NCBI GenBank assembly: GCA_937879855.1
Contig: CALFMO010000047.1
Coordinates: forward strand, 1 to 35,197
Reading direction: 5' to 3'
DNA from: an uncultured Acidobacteriaceae bacterium
Lineage (GTDB): Bacteria; Acidobacteriota; Terriglobia; Terriglobales; Acidobacteriaceae
DNA: 35,197 nt
Under the pieces are notes generated by a model. That model was given only the letters and a program-made list of their open reading frames with translations. It was not told where the DNA came from and did not search any database. Shown here one piece after another: positions 16,758 to 24,980 of the stretch. The position numbers and the translations under genes are program-made. Position 1 is the stretch's first letter. Every line of letters begins with the position of its first letter.

Positions 16758-17528
16758 CTACGAAACTTTTTCTGCGACCCAGCGTGACAGTGCGGTGACC
16801 ATCTTGCGCGGGGCGAAACGCACGGACTGGGCTACGACCCAGTTGTGTGCGCCCGAGATGGCAAGGGTGCGTCCTTGCATGAGCGCGCGATAGCCGTCGC
16901 GGGCGACTTTCTCTGCTGACATGGCGCCGACTTGCTTGAAGAGCCGGGAATTTTCCGTGCCAGCGCGCTTAGCGAAGCCGGTGTGCGTCGCTCCAGGACA
17001 GAAACAGGTGACAGTCACGCCTGTATTGCGCAGTTCGTTGGCGATCGCTTCGGAGAAGGAAAGGACGTAGGCCTTGCTGGCATAGTAAACAGCCATCAAC
17101 GGCCCCGGCTGAAAGGCTGCGGTGGAGGCGACATTTATGATTCGGCCGGCGCTACGATGCAGCATCCCGGGCAGGAAGAGGCGGGTGAGTTCCGTGAGGG
17201 CTGTGATGTTGAGTTGGATCTGGCCGAGGATGTCTTCTTCAGATATCTGCGCGAATTCGCCGAATGCGCCGTAGCCGGCGTTGTTAATGAGAATGTCGAT
17301 GGGAGTGCCCTCGAGTTGACCGAAGAGGAACTTGGGCGCCAGGGGCGTCGCGAGATCGAGGGGAATGGTTTTCACGGTGACGTCGTGCTGTTGCAGTTCG
17401 GTGGCGACTTGCGCGAGTCTGTCGGCGCTCCGCGCGACCAAAACCAGGTTGTAATGGTCACGGGCGAAGAGTTTGGCGAGTTCGTATCCGATGCCGCCGG
17501 AGGCGCCGGTGATCAGGACTGTGGACAT
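16758..17528 (-). CDS. short-chain dehydrogenase/reductase
   Basis: The 256-aa product is a classical SDR oxidoreductase. The cofactor motif TGASGGIGYELA is at the N-terminus (about residues 8-19), NNAG is at about 85, and the catalytic Y148/K152 sit in YYASK, with a Ser in NVAS a few residues before. A C-terminal extension (about 215-256) resembles that of the DltE/YqjQ-like SDRs, which are often annotated simply as SDR oxidoreductases. Substrate is unknown. The ATG at 17528 has no strong ribosome site. A pair of palindromic repeats lies just upstream. Confidence 0.88.
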   Translation of the reverse strand: MSTVLITGASGGIGYELAKLFARDHYNLVLVARSADRLAQVATELQQHDVTVKTIPLDLATPLAPKFLFGQLEGTPIDILINNAGYGAFGEFAQISEEDILGQIQLNITALTELTRLFLPGMLHRSAGRIINVASTAAFQPGPLMAVYYASKAYVLSFSEAIANELRNTGVTVTCFCPGATHTGFAKRAGTENSRLFKQVGAMSAEKVARDGYRALMQGRTLAISGAHNWVVAQSVRFAPRKMVTALSRWVAEKVS

Positions 17529-17557
17529 GGCGAGTATTTTATCGGGATTGACGTAGC

Positions 17558-17577
17558 CCCGGACGCATTCGTCCGGG
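17558..17577. repeat. palindromic repeat unit, copy 1 (inverted orientation)
   Basis: The arms CCCGGACG and CGTCCGGG flank CATT, preceded by GTAGC. It is the reverse-oriented relative of copies at 17597-17620 and 33658-33677. Confidence 0.65.
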
Positions 17578-17596
17578 CGCGCTCGCTTCGCATCGC

Positions 17597-17620
17597 GGGG
17601 CGGACGAATGCGTCCGCCCC
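17597..17620. repeat. palindromic repeat unit, copy 2
   Basis: A perfect 10-bp stem, GGGGCGGACG and CGTCCGCCCC, around AATG, followed by TACA. It forms a pair with the copy 20 bp to the left, in opposite orientation, the arrangement of REP-like elements. Confidence 0.7.
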
Positions 17621-17685
17621 TACACGAAACCTATAAGGTCTGCTGGCGAAAAGAAAACGCGGGCGAAAGGCGCCCGCGCCACATT

Positions 17686-18687
17686 CTACGCGTGCACCAG
17701 TTCTACGCCGTAGATCGAGTACCAGGGAGTTGCGGCTTTCAGCTTGTCGTTTACGTTGTTGATGTTCTTTACCCCTTCGGTTTCCAGCCACTTGCGGAAG
17801 GCGGCTGCGCCCTGCTTGGCGTAGATGGGAATTCCGTCTTTCCAGGTCGCGCGGCCGCAGAGAACACCGTTGAACTTCACGGCGGATTCTCCGGCGAGTT
17901 CGAGCGTCTCGCTGAACTCCGCGTTGCTGACCCCGGCCGACAGATAAATGAATGGCTTGGTCGCGACGCCGGCGGCTTTGTGGAACAGGTCGATCGCTTC
18001 TTTCTTCGTGTAGGCCTTTTGTCCGCCAAAGCACTTCACGCCTTCGACGAACTTCATGTTCACCGGCACTTCGACCTTGAGCACGTCGACGCCGTAGCGG
18101 TCTTTACTGAACTCGCGCATGCTTTCAGTGACGATGTGCGGTTTCTTCTTCGCGTACTCGAGTCCTTTTTCGTCGGCGCCTTCTTCGTAGCCGACGAACT
18201 CCAGGAAGAAGGGGATGTCGTTGGAGCGGCATTCGTCGCCAATGCGCTCGACCCACGCATGCTTCTTGTCGTTCACGTCCTTGGGATCGAAGGGGGTGTA
18301 GTAGAGCAGAATCTTGACGCAGTCGGCGCCGGCTTCTTTCAAGCGGCGGGCCGACCAGTGGTCGAGCAGATCGCCGAGGCGGCCGGGGCCAGTCTTGTCG
18401 TATCCGGTTTTTTCATAGGCGAGCAGGAGGCCGGCGTTCTTGGCGCGGCGCTTCGAGGCGGGCAGTCCCCACTCGGGATCGAGCAGAATGGCCGAGGCAT
18501 GCGGGGTAAGAACTTCGCTGACCAGGGTTTTGAATTCTTCCATCATGTCGTCGGTGACTTCGCCGCCTTTTTCCTTGGCCAGCGATTTTTGCAGAGAACC
18601 GCGCTGGTCCATGGCAGCGGCGGCGATGACACCACGTTCGGTGGAGACTCTTTTGAGACCGTTAAGTTTGCCCGGGGTGAGCTTCAT
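17686..18687 (-). CDS. tagatose 1,6-diphosphate aldolase-like (LacD/DeoC family)
   Basis: The 333-aa product matches the LacD-type class I aldolases, which split tagatose 1,6-bisphosphate and related ketose bisphosphates. Visible family marks are LTPGKLNGLKRVS at the N-terminus, AMDQRGSL, ILLDPEWG, VKILLYYTPFDP, and DVLKVEVPVN near residue 200, which carries the expected Schiff-base lysine. The phosphate region IYLSAGVSN follows. Start ATG 18687 has GGAGG with good spacing; an upstream in-frame ATG was not used. The sugar is not certain: homologues in non-lactose bacteria act on other substrates. No lac or tag genes are adjacent. Confidence 0.82.
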   Translation of the reverse strand: MKLTPGKLNGLKRVSTERGVIAAAAMDQRGSLQKSLAKEKGGEVTDDMMEEFKTLVSEVLTPHASAILLDPEWGLPASKRRAKNAGLLLAYEKTGYDKTGPGRLGDLLDHWSARRLKEAGADCVKILLYYTPFDPKDVNDKKHAWVERIGDECRSNDIPFFLEFVGYEEGADEKGLEYAKKKPHIVTESMREFSKDRYGVDVLKVEVPVNMKFVEGVKCFGGQKAYTKKEAIDLFHKAAGVATKPFIYLSAGVSNAEFSETLELAGESAVKFNGVLCGRATWKDGIPIYAKQGAAAFRKWLETEGVKNINNVNDKLKAATPWYSIYGVELVHA

Positions 18688-18905
18688 AGATTCCTCCAGA
18701 ACTGCAGATTGAAGATGAGTGCGTGGAACTAACAATTGTAAACTAGTAGGAGGCAGAAGCGCCGGTGGAGTTGTCGATGGCGGAATTGGATTCCCGGTTT
18801 CACGACTAGGTCGTCCAGTTCGGCACCGTCAACTGCGCACCTTCCTAGGGTGTGGAGGTGGCGGCAAAATGATAACGCGTCGGACGCAGATAGGTGCTTT
18901 GGATC

Positions 18906-20270
18906 ATGGCTATTGCAACCATTAATCCGGCGACGGGGGAAGTCGTCAAAACATTCCAGCCGCTCTCGGAAGACGAGATCGAGAAGAAGTTGCAGCTTGC
19001 GGTAAAAGCATTCAAGGCGGAGCGCAAGACGCCGTTTGCGGTGCGCGCGAACCGCATGCTGAAGGCTGCCGAGATTCTGGATCGCGACAAGGACAAGTTC
19101 GCCCATCTGATGACGCTGGAGATGGGCAAGCCGTACAAGGCGGCCGTGGCGGAAGCGTTCAAGTGCACAACGGCGTGTCGGTACTATGCCGAGAATGCGG
19201 AACGCTTTCTCGCGGACGAGATTGTCGAAACTGGAGCGAAGAAGAGTTTTATCCGCTATCTTCCCGTCGGCCCGGTTCTGGCGGTGATGCCGTGGAATTT
19301 CCCGTTCTGGCAGGTGATCCGTTTTGCAGCGCCGGCATTGATGGCGGGCAATGTCGGACTGTTGAAGCACTCCTCGAATGTGCCGCAATGTGCGCTGGCA
19401 ATCGAGGGCATTTTCCTGGAGGCGGGTTTTCCCGAGGGCGTCTTCCAAACTCTTCTGATCGGCTCGCAGCAGGTGGACGCGCTGCTGAACGACCCGCGCG
19501 TGGTCGCGGCGACGCTTACCGGGAGCGAGCAGGCGGGAATCCAGGTTGGGGTTGGAGCGGCCAAGCGGATCAAGAAAGTTGTACTCGAATTGGGCGGCAG
19601 CGATCCGTTTATCGTGATGCCCAGCGCCGATCTCGACGCGGCAGTGGCGACCGCAGTGGAAGCCCGAATTGTCAACAATGGGCAGTCTTGCATTGCCGCC
19701 AAGCGCTTCATTGTGGCCGAGTCGATCGCCGCCGAGTTTGAGCGCAAGTTTGTGGCGCGCATGGAGAATCTGCGCGTGGGTGATCCGTTTGACGAGAAGA
19801 CTGAACTCGGGCCGTTATCCACGGCCGAGGCGGTCACGTCGCTCGACGCCGACGTGCAGAAAACGGTGAAGGCGGGAGCGAAGGTGCTGACGGGCGGGCA
19901 TCCCTTAAAGCGCCCGGGCAATTACTACGCGCCTACGGTGCTAACCAACATTCCAAAAGATTCTCCTGCCTATGGCGAGGAATTTTTCGGCCCGGTGGCG
20001 TCAATTTTTCGAGTTAAAGATCAGGATGAGGCGATCCGCATCGCCAACGATGTGCGCTTCGGCCTGGGCGCGAGCGCATGGACCAATGACGAGAAAGAGC
20101 GCGAATGCTTCATCAACGAACTGGATGCAGGGATGGTGTTTATCAACAAGATGGTCGCCTCGGATGCACGCATTCCTTTCGGTGGCGTGAAGCATTCCGG
20201 CCACGGACGTGAACTGGGGGCTCAGGGCATTCGCGAGTTCGTGAACGCGAAGACGGTGTGGGTGGCTTAA
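18906..20270 (+). CDS. NAD(P)-dependent succinate-semialdehyde/aldehyde dehydrogenase
   Basis: The 454-aa product is an aldehyde dehydrogenase that oxidises an aldehyde to the acid. Catalytic residues are C262 in NNGQSCIAAKRF and E228 in VLELGGSDPF; the oxyanion Asn is in MPWNFPFWQ. The N-terminal INPATGEVVKTF and the GQSCIAAKR motif place it with the short GabD-like succinate-semialdehyde dehydrogenases, so it may act in GABA or tricarboxylate-bypass metabolism, but substrate is inferred. ATG 18906 gives the normal family start MAIATINPATGE; an ATG 12 bases upstream is possible. No GABA transaminase lies nearby. It is divergent from the aldolase gene. Confidence 0.88.
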   Translation: MAIATINPATGEVVKTFQPLSEDEIEKKLQLAVKAFKAERKTPFAVRANRMLKAAEILDRDKDKFAHLMTLEMGKPYKAAVAEAFKCTTACRYYAENAERFLADEIVETGAKKSFIRYLPVGPVLAVMPWNFPFWQVIRFAAPALMAGNVGLLKHSSNVPQCALAIEGIFLEAGFPEGVFQTLLIGSQQVDALLNDPRVVAATLTGSEQAGIQVGVGAAKRIKKVVLELGGSDPFIVMPSADLDAAVATAVEARIVNNGQSCIAAKRFIVAESIAAEFERKFVARMENLRVGDPFDEKTELGPLSTAEAVTSLDADVQKTVKAGAKVLTGGHPLKRPGNYYAPTVLTNIPKDSPAYGEEFFGPVASIFRVKDQDEAIRIANDVRFGLGASAWTNDEKERECFINELDAGMVFINKMVASDARIPFGGVKHSGHGRELGAQGIREFVNAKTVWVA

Positions 20271-20318
20271 AGGCAGTGGTCAGTGGCTAGTCGTCAGTGG
20301 AAAATCCTCGACGGTCGA

Positions 20319-20681
20319 TTATGGCGCTGCGGGCCGCTCGGAGGGCGCATCGTCGGGCTGTTCTTCCGCGAGTAATTCCTTCCAGGGGCACTCATCAGGA
20401 GCGATGCGGTGAACCGCCGCCTGCACTTTAAGTCCGTTTCCGCTTTCGCGAACCCAGACCACTCGGTATCTTGCCTTCTTTCCGGCGTACAGAATCCCAA
20501 TCACATCGCCAGAGCGGAGTTCCGCATCCAGTCCCGATAACAGGGCACCACTCAAGCTGATGTCGCGGGCGTGGGCCTGCTGCAGGAATCGATCGCCTTT
20601 AGTGTCGATACCCCAGACCGTGAGCGGGAGATCGACCTCGACGCGGGGTTCACGGCGGCGGTCGGAGCGAAGATTTCCCAT
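20319..20681 (-). CDS. PilZ domain-containing protein
   Basis: The 120-aa product is an almost isolated PilZ domain. It has RRREPRVEVDLPLTV (RxxxR) at residues 8-22 and RDISLSGALL ([DN]xSxxG) around 39-48, both needed for c-di-GMP binding, then a short Pro/Glu-rich tail. Start ATG 20681 is preceded by GGGGAGG. It follows RNase PH on the same strand, with about 130 bp between, and could be co-transcribed. Partner unknown. The usual rph partner rdgB is not found here. Confidence 0.86.
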   Translation of the reverse strand: MGNLRSDRRREPRVEVDLPLTVWGIDTKGDRFLQQAHARDISLSGALLSGLDAELRSGDVIGILYAGKKARYRVVWVRESGNGLKVQAAVHRIAPDECPWKELLAEEQPDDAPSERPAAP

Positions 20682-20810
20682 AGCCTCCCCACCCTAGCGC
20701 CCTGGAGTACCGCTGTAAAGGTTCGGAGTGAAGCTTGGCAAACGAAGGCTAGGGAGTCGGTTCCGTTTCAGGAGAGACCCGAAATGGAACGTCGCGAGAC
20801 TCAAGAAAGA

Positions 20811-21548
20811 CTATTGTCTGAGCGTCAGTGCGCTCAGCACTGCCTGCTGTTTGGCGATCAGCGATTGCGCCCCTTGGCGGGCGTAGGCGATCATCTTGGC
20901 CAGTTGCGGTTCGTCGAAGACCTGGTGCTCGGCGGTGGCTTGCACTTCCACCAGTTTGTGCCCGGCGGTCATCACGAAGTTCATGTCGACGTCGGCGCGC
21001 GAGTCCTCTTCGTAGGCGAGGTCGAGCAGGATTTCTCCATCCACAATCCCGACGCTTACGGCGGCGACAAAATCTTTGAGCGGGACCGAAGTCAGCGTTC
21101 CAGCGTCCACCAGTTTTTCCAGGGCGAGGCCCAAGGCCACGAATGCCCCGGTGATCGAGGCGGTCCGCGTGCCGCCGTCGGCCTGGATGACGTCGCAATC
21201 AATCCAGATGGTGCGTTCCCCTAGTCGCGTAAGATCGGTGACGGCCCGCAATGACCGGCCGATCAGGCGTTGGATTTCGTGAGTGCGCCCGCTTTGCCGG
21301 CCTTTGGAAACTTCGCGAGGGGTTCGCGTCAGCGTGGAGCGCGGGAGCATGGAGTATTCGCTGGAAATCCATCCTTTGCCGGTGTTGCGCATAAACTGCG
21401 GAACGGTCTCTTCGATGGAGGCGGTGCAGATGACGCGGGTATTGCCGAGTTCGATCAGGACGGAGCCTTCGGCAGTAGAGATAAAATCCGGCGTCAGAAC
21501 AACGGGGCGAAGTTGGTCCGGAGAACGGTTATCAGAACGATAGAACAT
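20811..21548 (-). CDS. rph: ribonuclease PH
   Basis: RNase PH is a phosphorolytic exoribonuclease that trims the 3' ends of tRNA precursors and forms a hexameric ring. The 245-aa length is normal. Recognisable motifs are RSDNR at the start, GKGWISSEYSMLPRST, GRTHEIQRLIGRSLRA (phosphate and RNA contacts), and DCDVIQADGGTRTASITGA with its acidic site. The C-terminal helix (AKMIAYARQGAQSLI) is also typical. The ATG at 21548 has no strong ribosome site. It is divergent from the DUF2127-type gene. Confidence 0.96.
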   Translation of the reverse strand: MFYRSDNRSPDQLRPVVLTPDFISTAEGSVLIELGNTRVICTASIEETVPQFMRNTGKGWISSEYSMLPRSTLTRTPREVSKGRQSGRTHEIQRLIGRSLRAVTDLTRLGERTIWIDCDVIQADGGTRTASITGAFVALGLALEKLVDAGTLTSVPLKDFVAAVSVGIVDGEILLDLAYEEDSRADVDMNFVMTAGHKLVEVQATAEHQVFDEPQLAKMIAYARQGAQSLIAKQQAVLSALTLRQ

Positions 21549-21683
21549 AATTGGCGATTGTAAATGATGGCCGGCAGACCTCAGTTCCGAGACCTGCCTC
21601 CGGTGCTCTAGTGTGGTTGCGCGCTGCCAACTTGCGCAATTTGAATGCGCCGATTTGCTGGCATCGGCATCTTATCGCTCTTT

Positions 21684-22142
21684 ATGAAAACGTCCCATGA
21701 CAGGCTTTTGCGGTTAATCGCGCTCTTTAAATTCTTTAAAGCCGCTATGTTGGTCGCGCTCGGGGTGGGAGCGTTCCGGTTAGTTCACAAAGATCTCGGT
21801 GCGGTGCTGGAGCACTGGACCGAAGCGTTGCGGCTTGATCCGGGGAACCGCTTTGTGGATGCTGCCTTGGCGAGGGCGGCGAATCTGCGTCCGGAACAGA
21901 TCAAGAAATTGGGGCTGGGAAGCTTTCTCTATGCCGCGCTGTTCTTGGCTGAGGGCACGGGTTTGTGGCTGGAGAAGCGGTGGGGCGAGTGGCTTACGGT
22001 GATTATCACGAGCAGCCTGGTGCCGTTGGAGGTTTATGAGATCTATCGGCATCCTAGTGCGGTCAAGGTGATCGTGCTGGTGATTAATGTTGCGATCGTG
22101 GGGTATCTCATTTACCGGATTCGGAGTGAGAGGAAGGCCTGA
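21684..22142 (+). CDS. DUF2127-type membrane protein
   Basis: The 152-aa product has about four hydrophobic segments: residues 10-32 (AMLVALGVGAFRLV), about 74-90 (FLYAALFLAEGTGLWL), 98-112 (LTVIITSSLVPLEVY) and 123-140 (VIVLVINVAIVGYLIY). The pattern LRLIALFKFFKA at the N-terminus, FLAEGTGLWLEKRWGEWLT in the middle and IYRHPS later match the DUF2127 family, whose function is unknown. The start is ATG 21684; an in-frame ATG at 21645 would add 13 residues. Neither has a clear ribosome site. Confidence 0.75.
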   Translation: MKTSHDRLLRLIALFKFFKAAMLVALGVGAFRLVHKDLGAVLEHWTEALRLDPGNRFVDAALARAANLRPEQIKKLGLGSFLYAALFLAEGTGLWLEKRWGEWLTVIITSSLVPLEVYEIYRHPSAVKVIVLVINVAIVGYLIYRIRSERKA

Positions 22143-22237
22143 GTGGCGGCGCAGGTCGAAACATAAGGTCCCTCGACTGCGCAGAACGATTCGCATCGCT
22201 CATCGTTTTGCTTCGCTCGGGATGACATCGGAGTAAA

Positions 22238-22657
22238 TCAGACTTTGGTGGCCAGGTACTGGCAGACGCGCTGGATGGTGTCGCGCTGGCTGTCGTTCAA
22301 GGTGAGGAATTCGAAGCCGTAGCGTAGCCCTTGACGGTATCGGACAATGGCGCGAACTTTGATGGGATAGGGCGAGAGTGGAAGAGGAATTTCAAGAGTG
22401 ACGATCTCGCCGGGCTCAAGGCTGCCGGTTAATGTGGCGCCAATGCCGTCCTGACCCATTTCGGTGGATCGTCCCCAGCAGGTGCGGAACTCTCCCGCTT
22501 GAAACATTTTGACCTGCAGACGCATGTCGATGTTGAAGCGAGGAAAGCGGCGGGTATAGGCAACCTTGGCGGCTGACGGAGTGCCGGGCGCACGCGTGCC
22601 GGATCCCGTGTCGGCGGAGGCGGCTGCTGCGGCTTCAGCTTTCTTATCAGTGCTCAT
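22238..22657 (-). CDS. PilZ domain-containing protein
   Basis: The 139-aa product has an Ala/Thr-rich N-terminus (residues 1-33), then a PilZ domain. The arginines are in TRRFPRFNIDMRLQV, but the second motif is STEMGQDGIG, where the usual D/N-x-S-x-x-G reads M-G-Q-D-G-I-G, so ligand binding may be altered. The domain ends with YGFEFLTLND and a helix (RDTIQRVCQYL). The ATG at 22657 lacks a ribosome site. It is 37 bp from the upstream start of the exported PstS-like gene, on the same strand, so co-transcription is plausible. Confidence 0.82.
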   Translation of the reverse strand: MSTDKKAEAAAAASADTGSGTRAPGTPSAAKVAYTRRFPRFNIDMRLQVKMFQAGEFRTCWGRSTEMGQDGIGATLTGSLEPGEIVTLEIPLPLSPYPIKVRAIVRYRQGLRYGFEFLTLNDSQRDTIQRVCQYLATKV

Positions 22658-22694
22658 GATCGATGCGGCACTCTATCAGCCGCGGTGCAACGAG

Positions 22695-23165
22695 CTAATT
22701 TCCATGCAACAAATACCCTGGCTCGAGCGGCAGTTTTCCGGCGAGCTTCACGATCGCAACGCTGCTGTTTATGGCGTAGACATCGACGACGCCAATGGCG
22801 CCCGGTATGGAGGCGACCTTGTTCACAAGTTCTTCGTCGGAATCGACAATCATGACCGCAGGATGACCCATGCGCCCGTGATTGGCGGCGGCGATGATCT
22901 CCTTCACCTGCGATTCCGGAACTTCGTAAACCTTTTCCAAAAACAACTTCATCTCCGGGGCCGAGGGAGACCGCAGGATGAGAGTGATCGACTTGCCATC
23001 CGGCCAGCGGTTGGTCTGGCCTTTGGAGAACTTCACCAGGTCCGGCAAAGTGATGGAGGAGACGGAATTCGTCTTATTGGAGACCAGCGCAAGATCGCGG
23101 CCTGCGGCCAGCGAAGCGCTGGCTGCGAGAAAAACACATACGCATAGAGTTCGACGGTAAAACAC
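22695..23165 (-). CDS. small exported PstS-like substrate-binding protein
   Basis: The 156-aa product has a signal peptide (FYRRTLCVCVFLAASASLAAG) and then a short phosphate-binding-protein-like domain: LALVSNKTNSVSSITLPDLVKFSKGQ and WPDGKSITLILR, later GAIGVVDVYAINSSV. These match the single-lobe PBP-like proteins (about 150 aa) that lack transporter partners. They resemble part of the PstS phosphate-binding fold, but phosphate binding is inferred. GTG 23165 is chosen because AGGGAG lies just before it and it starts the signal peptide directly. An upstream in-frame ATG at 23231 gives a long extra extension and is rejected. No ABC transporter genes are near. Confidence 0.7.
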   Translation of the reverse strand: MFYRRTLCVCVFLAASASLAAGRDLALVSNKTNSVSSITLPDLVKFSKGQTNRWPDGKSITLILRSPSAPEMKLFLEKVYEVPESQVKEIIAAANHGRMGHPAVMIVDSDEELVNKVASIPGAIGVVDVYAINSSVAIVKLAGKLPLEPGYLLHGN

Positions 23166-23299
23166 ACTGTCTCCCTGAAGACGGGAATTGGGCCTTGCAC
23201 CGATTTTCAAGGAAACCGGAAAATGCCTCAACGGTCATTAAGGTCATGTACCTCTGGAGTAATGGCCGGCTGGATAGAGCTTTGCTAGCAGGTTCTGGA

Positions 23300-23533
23300 T
23301 CAGGAAATGGCGCGCTGCCGGCGGTCGCGGCCGGGGCGGCGGCGTTCTGGCGGAACGGCAGGGGAATTGGTAAAAATTGCCGCCGCGCGTTGTCTGATCC
23401 GTTGAGTGTATTGGTGAATGGCTAGTTGCAGTTCGGCGAGGATCGGCGCTGCTCTATGCGAACTCTTGGCAGCGACAGCGTCGACGCAGAGTTGTCGGAT
23501 GCGATCATCCAGGCGACGAGCGCGTAAGTCCAT
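23300..23533 (-). CDS. small charged protein of unknown function
   Basis: The 77-aa product reads MDLRARRLDDRIRQLC..., then PILAELQLAIHQYTQRIRQRA and an Arg-rich end. The pattern of amphipathic helices with many Arg residues suggests a soluble helical protein; similar small proteins are, from memory, common in Acidobacteria. The ATG at 23533 is the most likely start. A longer open frame extends upstream to 23824 but the extra part looks non-coding. Nothing in the sequence suggests a biochemical function. Confidence 0.55.
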   Translation of the reverse strand: MDLRARRLDDRIRQLCVDAVAAKSSHRAAPILAELQLAIHQYTQRIRQRAAAIFTNSPAVPPERRRPGRDRRQRAIS

Positions 23534-23755
23534 GGCAATGAAACCGCTTTGTAAACGAGAGGCGCTATTGTTTCGATACCATAGTCGCGCATATTTTTCT
23601 CTACCCTGAACTCCGTAGAGACGCGGCGACGTTTCGGTGTTATATGACAGAGTCAAAGCGATTATTCGTTCTATTGACCATCCTCCAACGGGCTTGGCAA
23701 GTTTGGAGTGATCGGTTAGGCTAGGGCTTCTCTTCCCAGCGAGGATTATTCCCCC

Positions 23756-23983
23756 ATGACAAATCGTGTTACTTACGCTCCGCAAGACTTCCAAAAAATG
23801 TGTAAGCAGGCTGAAAGGGACCACGAGTCGAAAAAACTTACGGAACTCATGGATCGCGTAAAGAAGCAGATCGCAAAGCGCGCGAACCCCCAGTTGCAGA
23901 TTGAAAATTCGAAGTCAGTAGCCGAGCCGGTCGGCGCTGCCGCATCGCGGCGGCCCAGCCGCACGGTTCCGTTCGAGAGATGA
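23756..23983 (+). CDS. small hypothetical protein
   Basis: The 75-aa product begins MTNRVTYAPQDFQKMCKQAERD and continues KKLTELMDRVKKQIAKR, two likely helices with a heptad-like pattern, followed by a polar tail with Arg residues. GAGGA precedes the ATG. The DFxxxCxQA pattern recalls small Acidobacteria proteins of unknown role, from memory. Coding status is supported by the ribosome site and the helical pattern only. Confidence 0.5.
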   Translation: MTNRVTYAPQDFQKMCKQAERDHESKKLTELMDRVKKQIAKRANPQLQIENSKSVAEPVGAAASRRPSRTVPFER

Positions 23984-24140
23984 CCGCAACACGTTTTCGA
24001 TCTGCGTTTTGAATCTGGCGCGACAAAAACTTTCCTTTTTCCATAAATTGAGAATGGAGTAGAATGATCCGTCTTTCGACGGCTATTCGCTGGACACCAA
24101 TTGGCGAATCGGCTCCGCCTTCCCCCAGGGAGATAGTACG

Positions 24141-24584
24141 ATGTACGGGCCCTACACAAGATCTCAGCCGGACTCCCGCCTTTTGCGCGATGCGGAATCT
24201 CAGATTCGCGACCTTACGCAGGATTTCGTGACCGCTTTTAATACCGGAAACTACGATCAGGCCGCGGCCATGTTCGCCAGCGATGGTGTGCTCATGGTTC
24301 CGCACCATGAGGCAGCGTACGGGCCGAAGTCGGTCGAGCGGTTGTTGAGGCACTTAGGCGAGGCGGAATATCGCAGCCTGCGGCTGGAAACGACCCGAGT
24401 GGAACATTCTACCGACCTGGCAATGGAGATCGGACAATTCACGGCTGCGGCGCGCCAGCCGGATGGAACTGTCGCGGCGAAGCGCGGAAAGTATGTGAAA
24501 GTGTGGCGTCGGTTGGGAGCATGGCTCATCATTGCCGACTGCTGGAGCCGCACAGTAGAGGCGGCGAATGATCGTGCGGCATGA
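24141..24584 (+). CDS. SnoaL/NTF2-like protein (DUF4440-type)
   Basis: The 147-aa product has the alpha+beta cone fold pattern of NTF2-like proteins: helix RDLTQDFVTAFNTGNYDQAAAMFASDGVLM, then the strand-rich EYRSLRLETTRVEHSTDLAMEIGQFTAAAR and KRGKYVKVWRRLGAWLIIADCWS. These match the SnoaL_3/DUF4440 family, which includes isomerases, hydrolases and many stress-linked proteins; activity is not predictable. AGGGAGA precedes ATG 24141. It lies 34 bp before the zinc-ribbon gene. Confidence 0.8.
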   Translation: MYGPYTRSQPDSRLLRDAESQIRDLTQDFVTAFNTGNYDQAAAMFASDGVLMVPHHEAAYGPKSVERLLRHLGEAEYRSLRLETTRVEHSTDLAMEIGQFTAAARQPDGTVAAKRGKYVKVWRRLGAWLIIADCWSRTVEAANDRAA

Positions 24585-24618
24585 GTTTCATTCGGGCAGG
24601 TTTTAGGGGGATCGGATT

Positions 24619-24816
24619 TTGGATATCCGCGAAGATGGCGGGCCAGGAAGCCAGCCCGACAGCCGCCAGGACGGCGGCGCTACTGTTTCCGGGGCGGGAG
24701 CGAAGCCGGATCCGGCACAGTATTGTCCGAACTGCTCGATGCAACTGCGCGAGAGCCGGTGCAAATTGAAGTGTCCGCAGTGCGGGTTTTATTTGAGCTG
24801 CTCGGATTTTTATTGA
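24619..24816 (+). CDS. small zinc-ribbon protein
   Basis: The 65-aa product has a flexible Gly/Pro/Asp-rich N-terminus and a C-terminal zinc ribbon, CPNC...CPQCGFYLSC. The TTG start is supported by AGGGGG 8 bases upstream; no in-frame ATG exists. The closely spaced, same-strand gene before it suggests an operon. Function unknown; such ribbons often bind nucleic acid or other proteins. Confidence 0.65.
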   Translation: MDIREDGGPGSQPDSRQDGGATVSGAGAKPDPAQYCPNCSMQLRESRCKLKCPQCGFYLSCSDFY

Positions 24817-24909
24817 AAGAAGCTATCGGGGGTCAGCTATCAGCTTTCAGCCAGAGAAAGATCACCGGTTCTTTCATATTTCCCTTGCACAATCTTCTGG
24901 GCTCGCTTC

Positions 24910-24939
24910 CTGACAGGTCTGCTTTGTTCCGTCTACAAT
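24910..24939 (+). promoter_or_regulatory. candidate sigma-70 promoter for the OsmC-like gene
   Basis: CTGACA (24910-24915) and TACAAT (24934-24939) differ from consensus by one base each and are separated by 18 bp; the gene starts 41 bp downstream. Confidence 0.45.
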
Positions 24940-24980
24940 AGGGCGAGCTTTTCTTAGAAATCATAACGAGGAGAAGATCC

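Noticed and set aside
20749..21198. 149-aa minus-strand frame overlapping rph
   Set aside because: Arg/Gly-rich with no domain; it is a shadow of RNase PH in another frame.
23195..23425. 76-aa plus-strand frame
   Set aside because: No ribosome site or family pattern; it overlaps a better small gene on the other strand.
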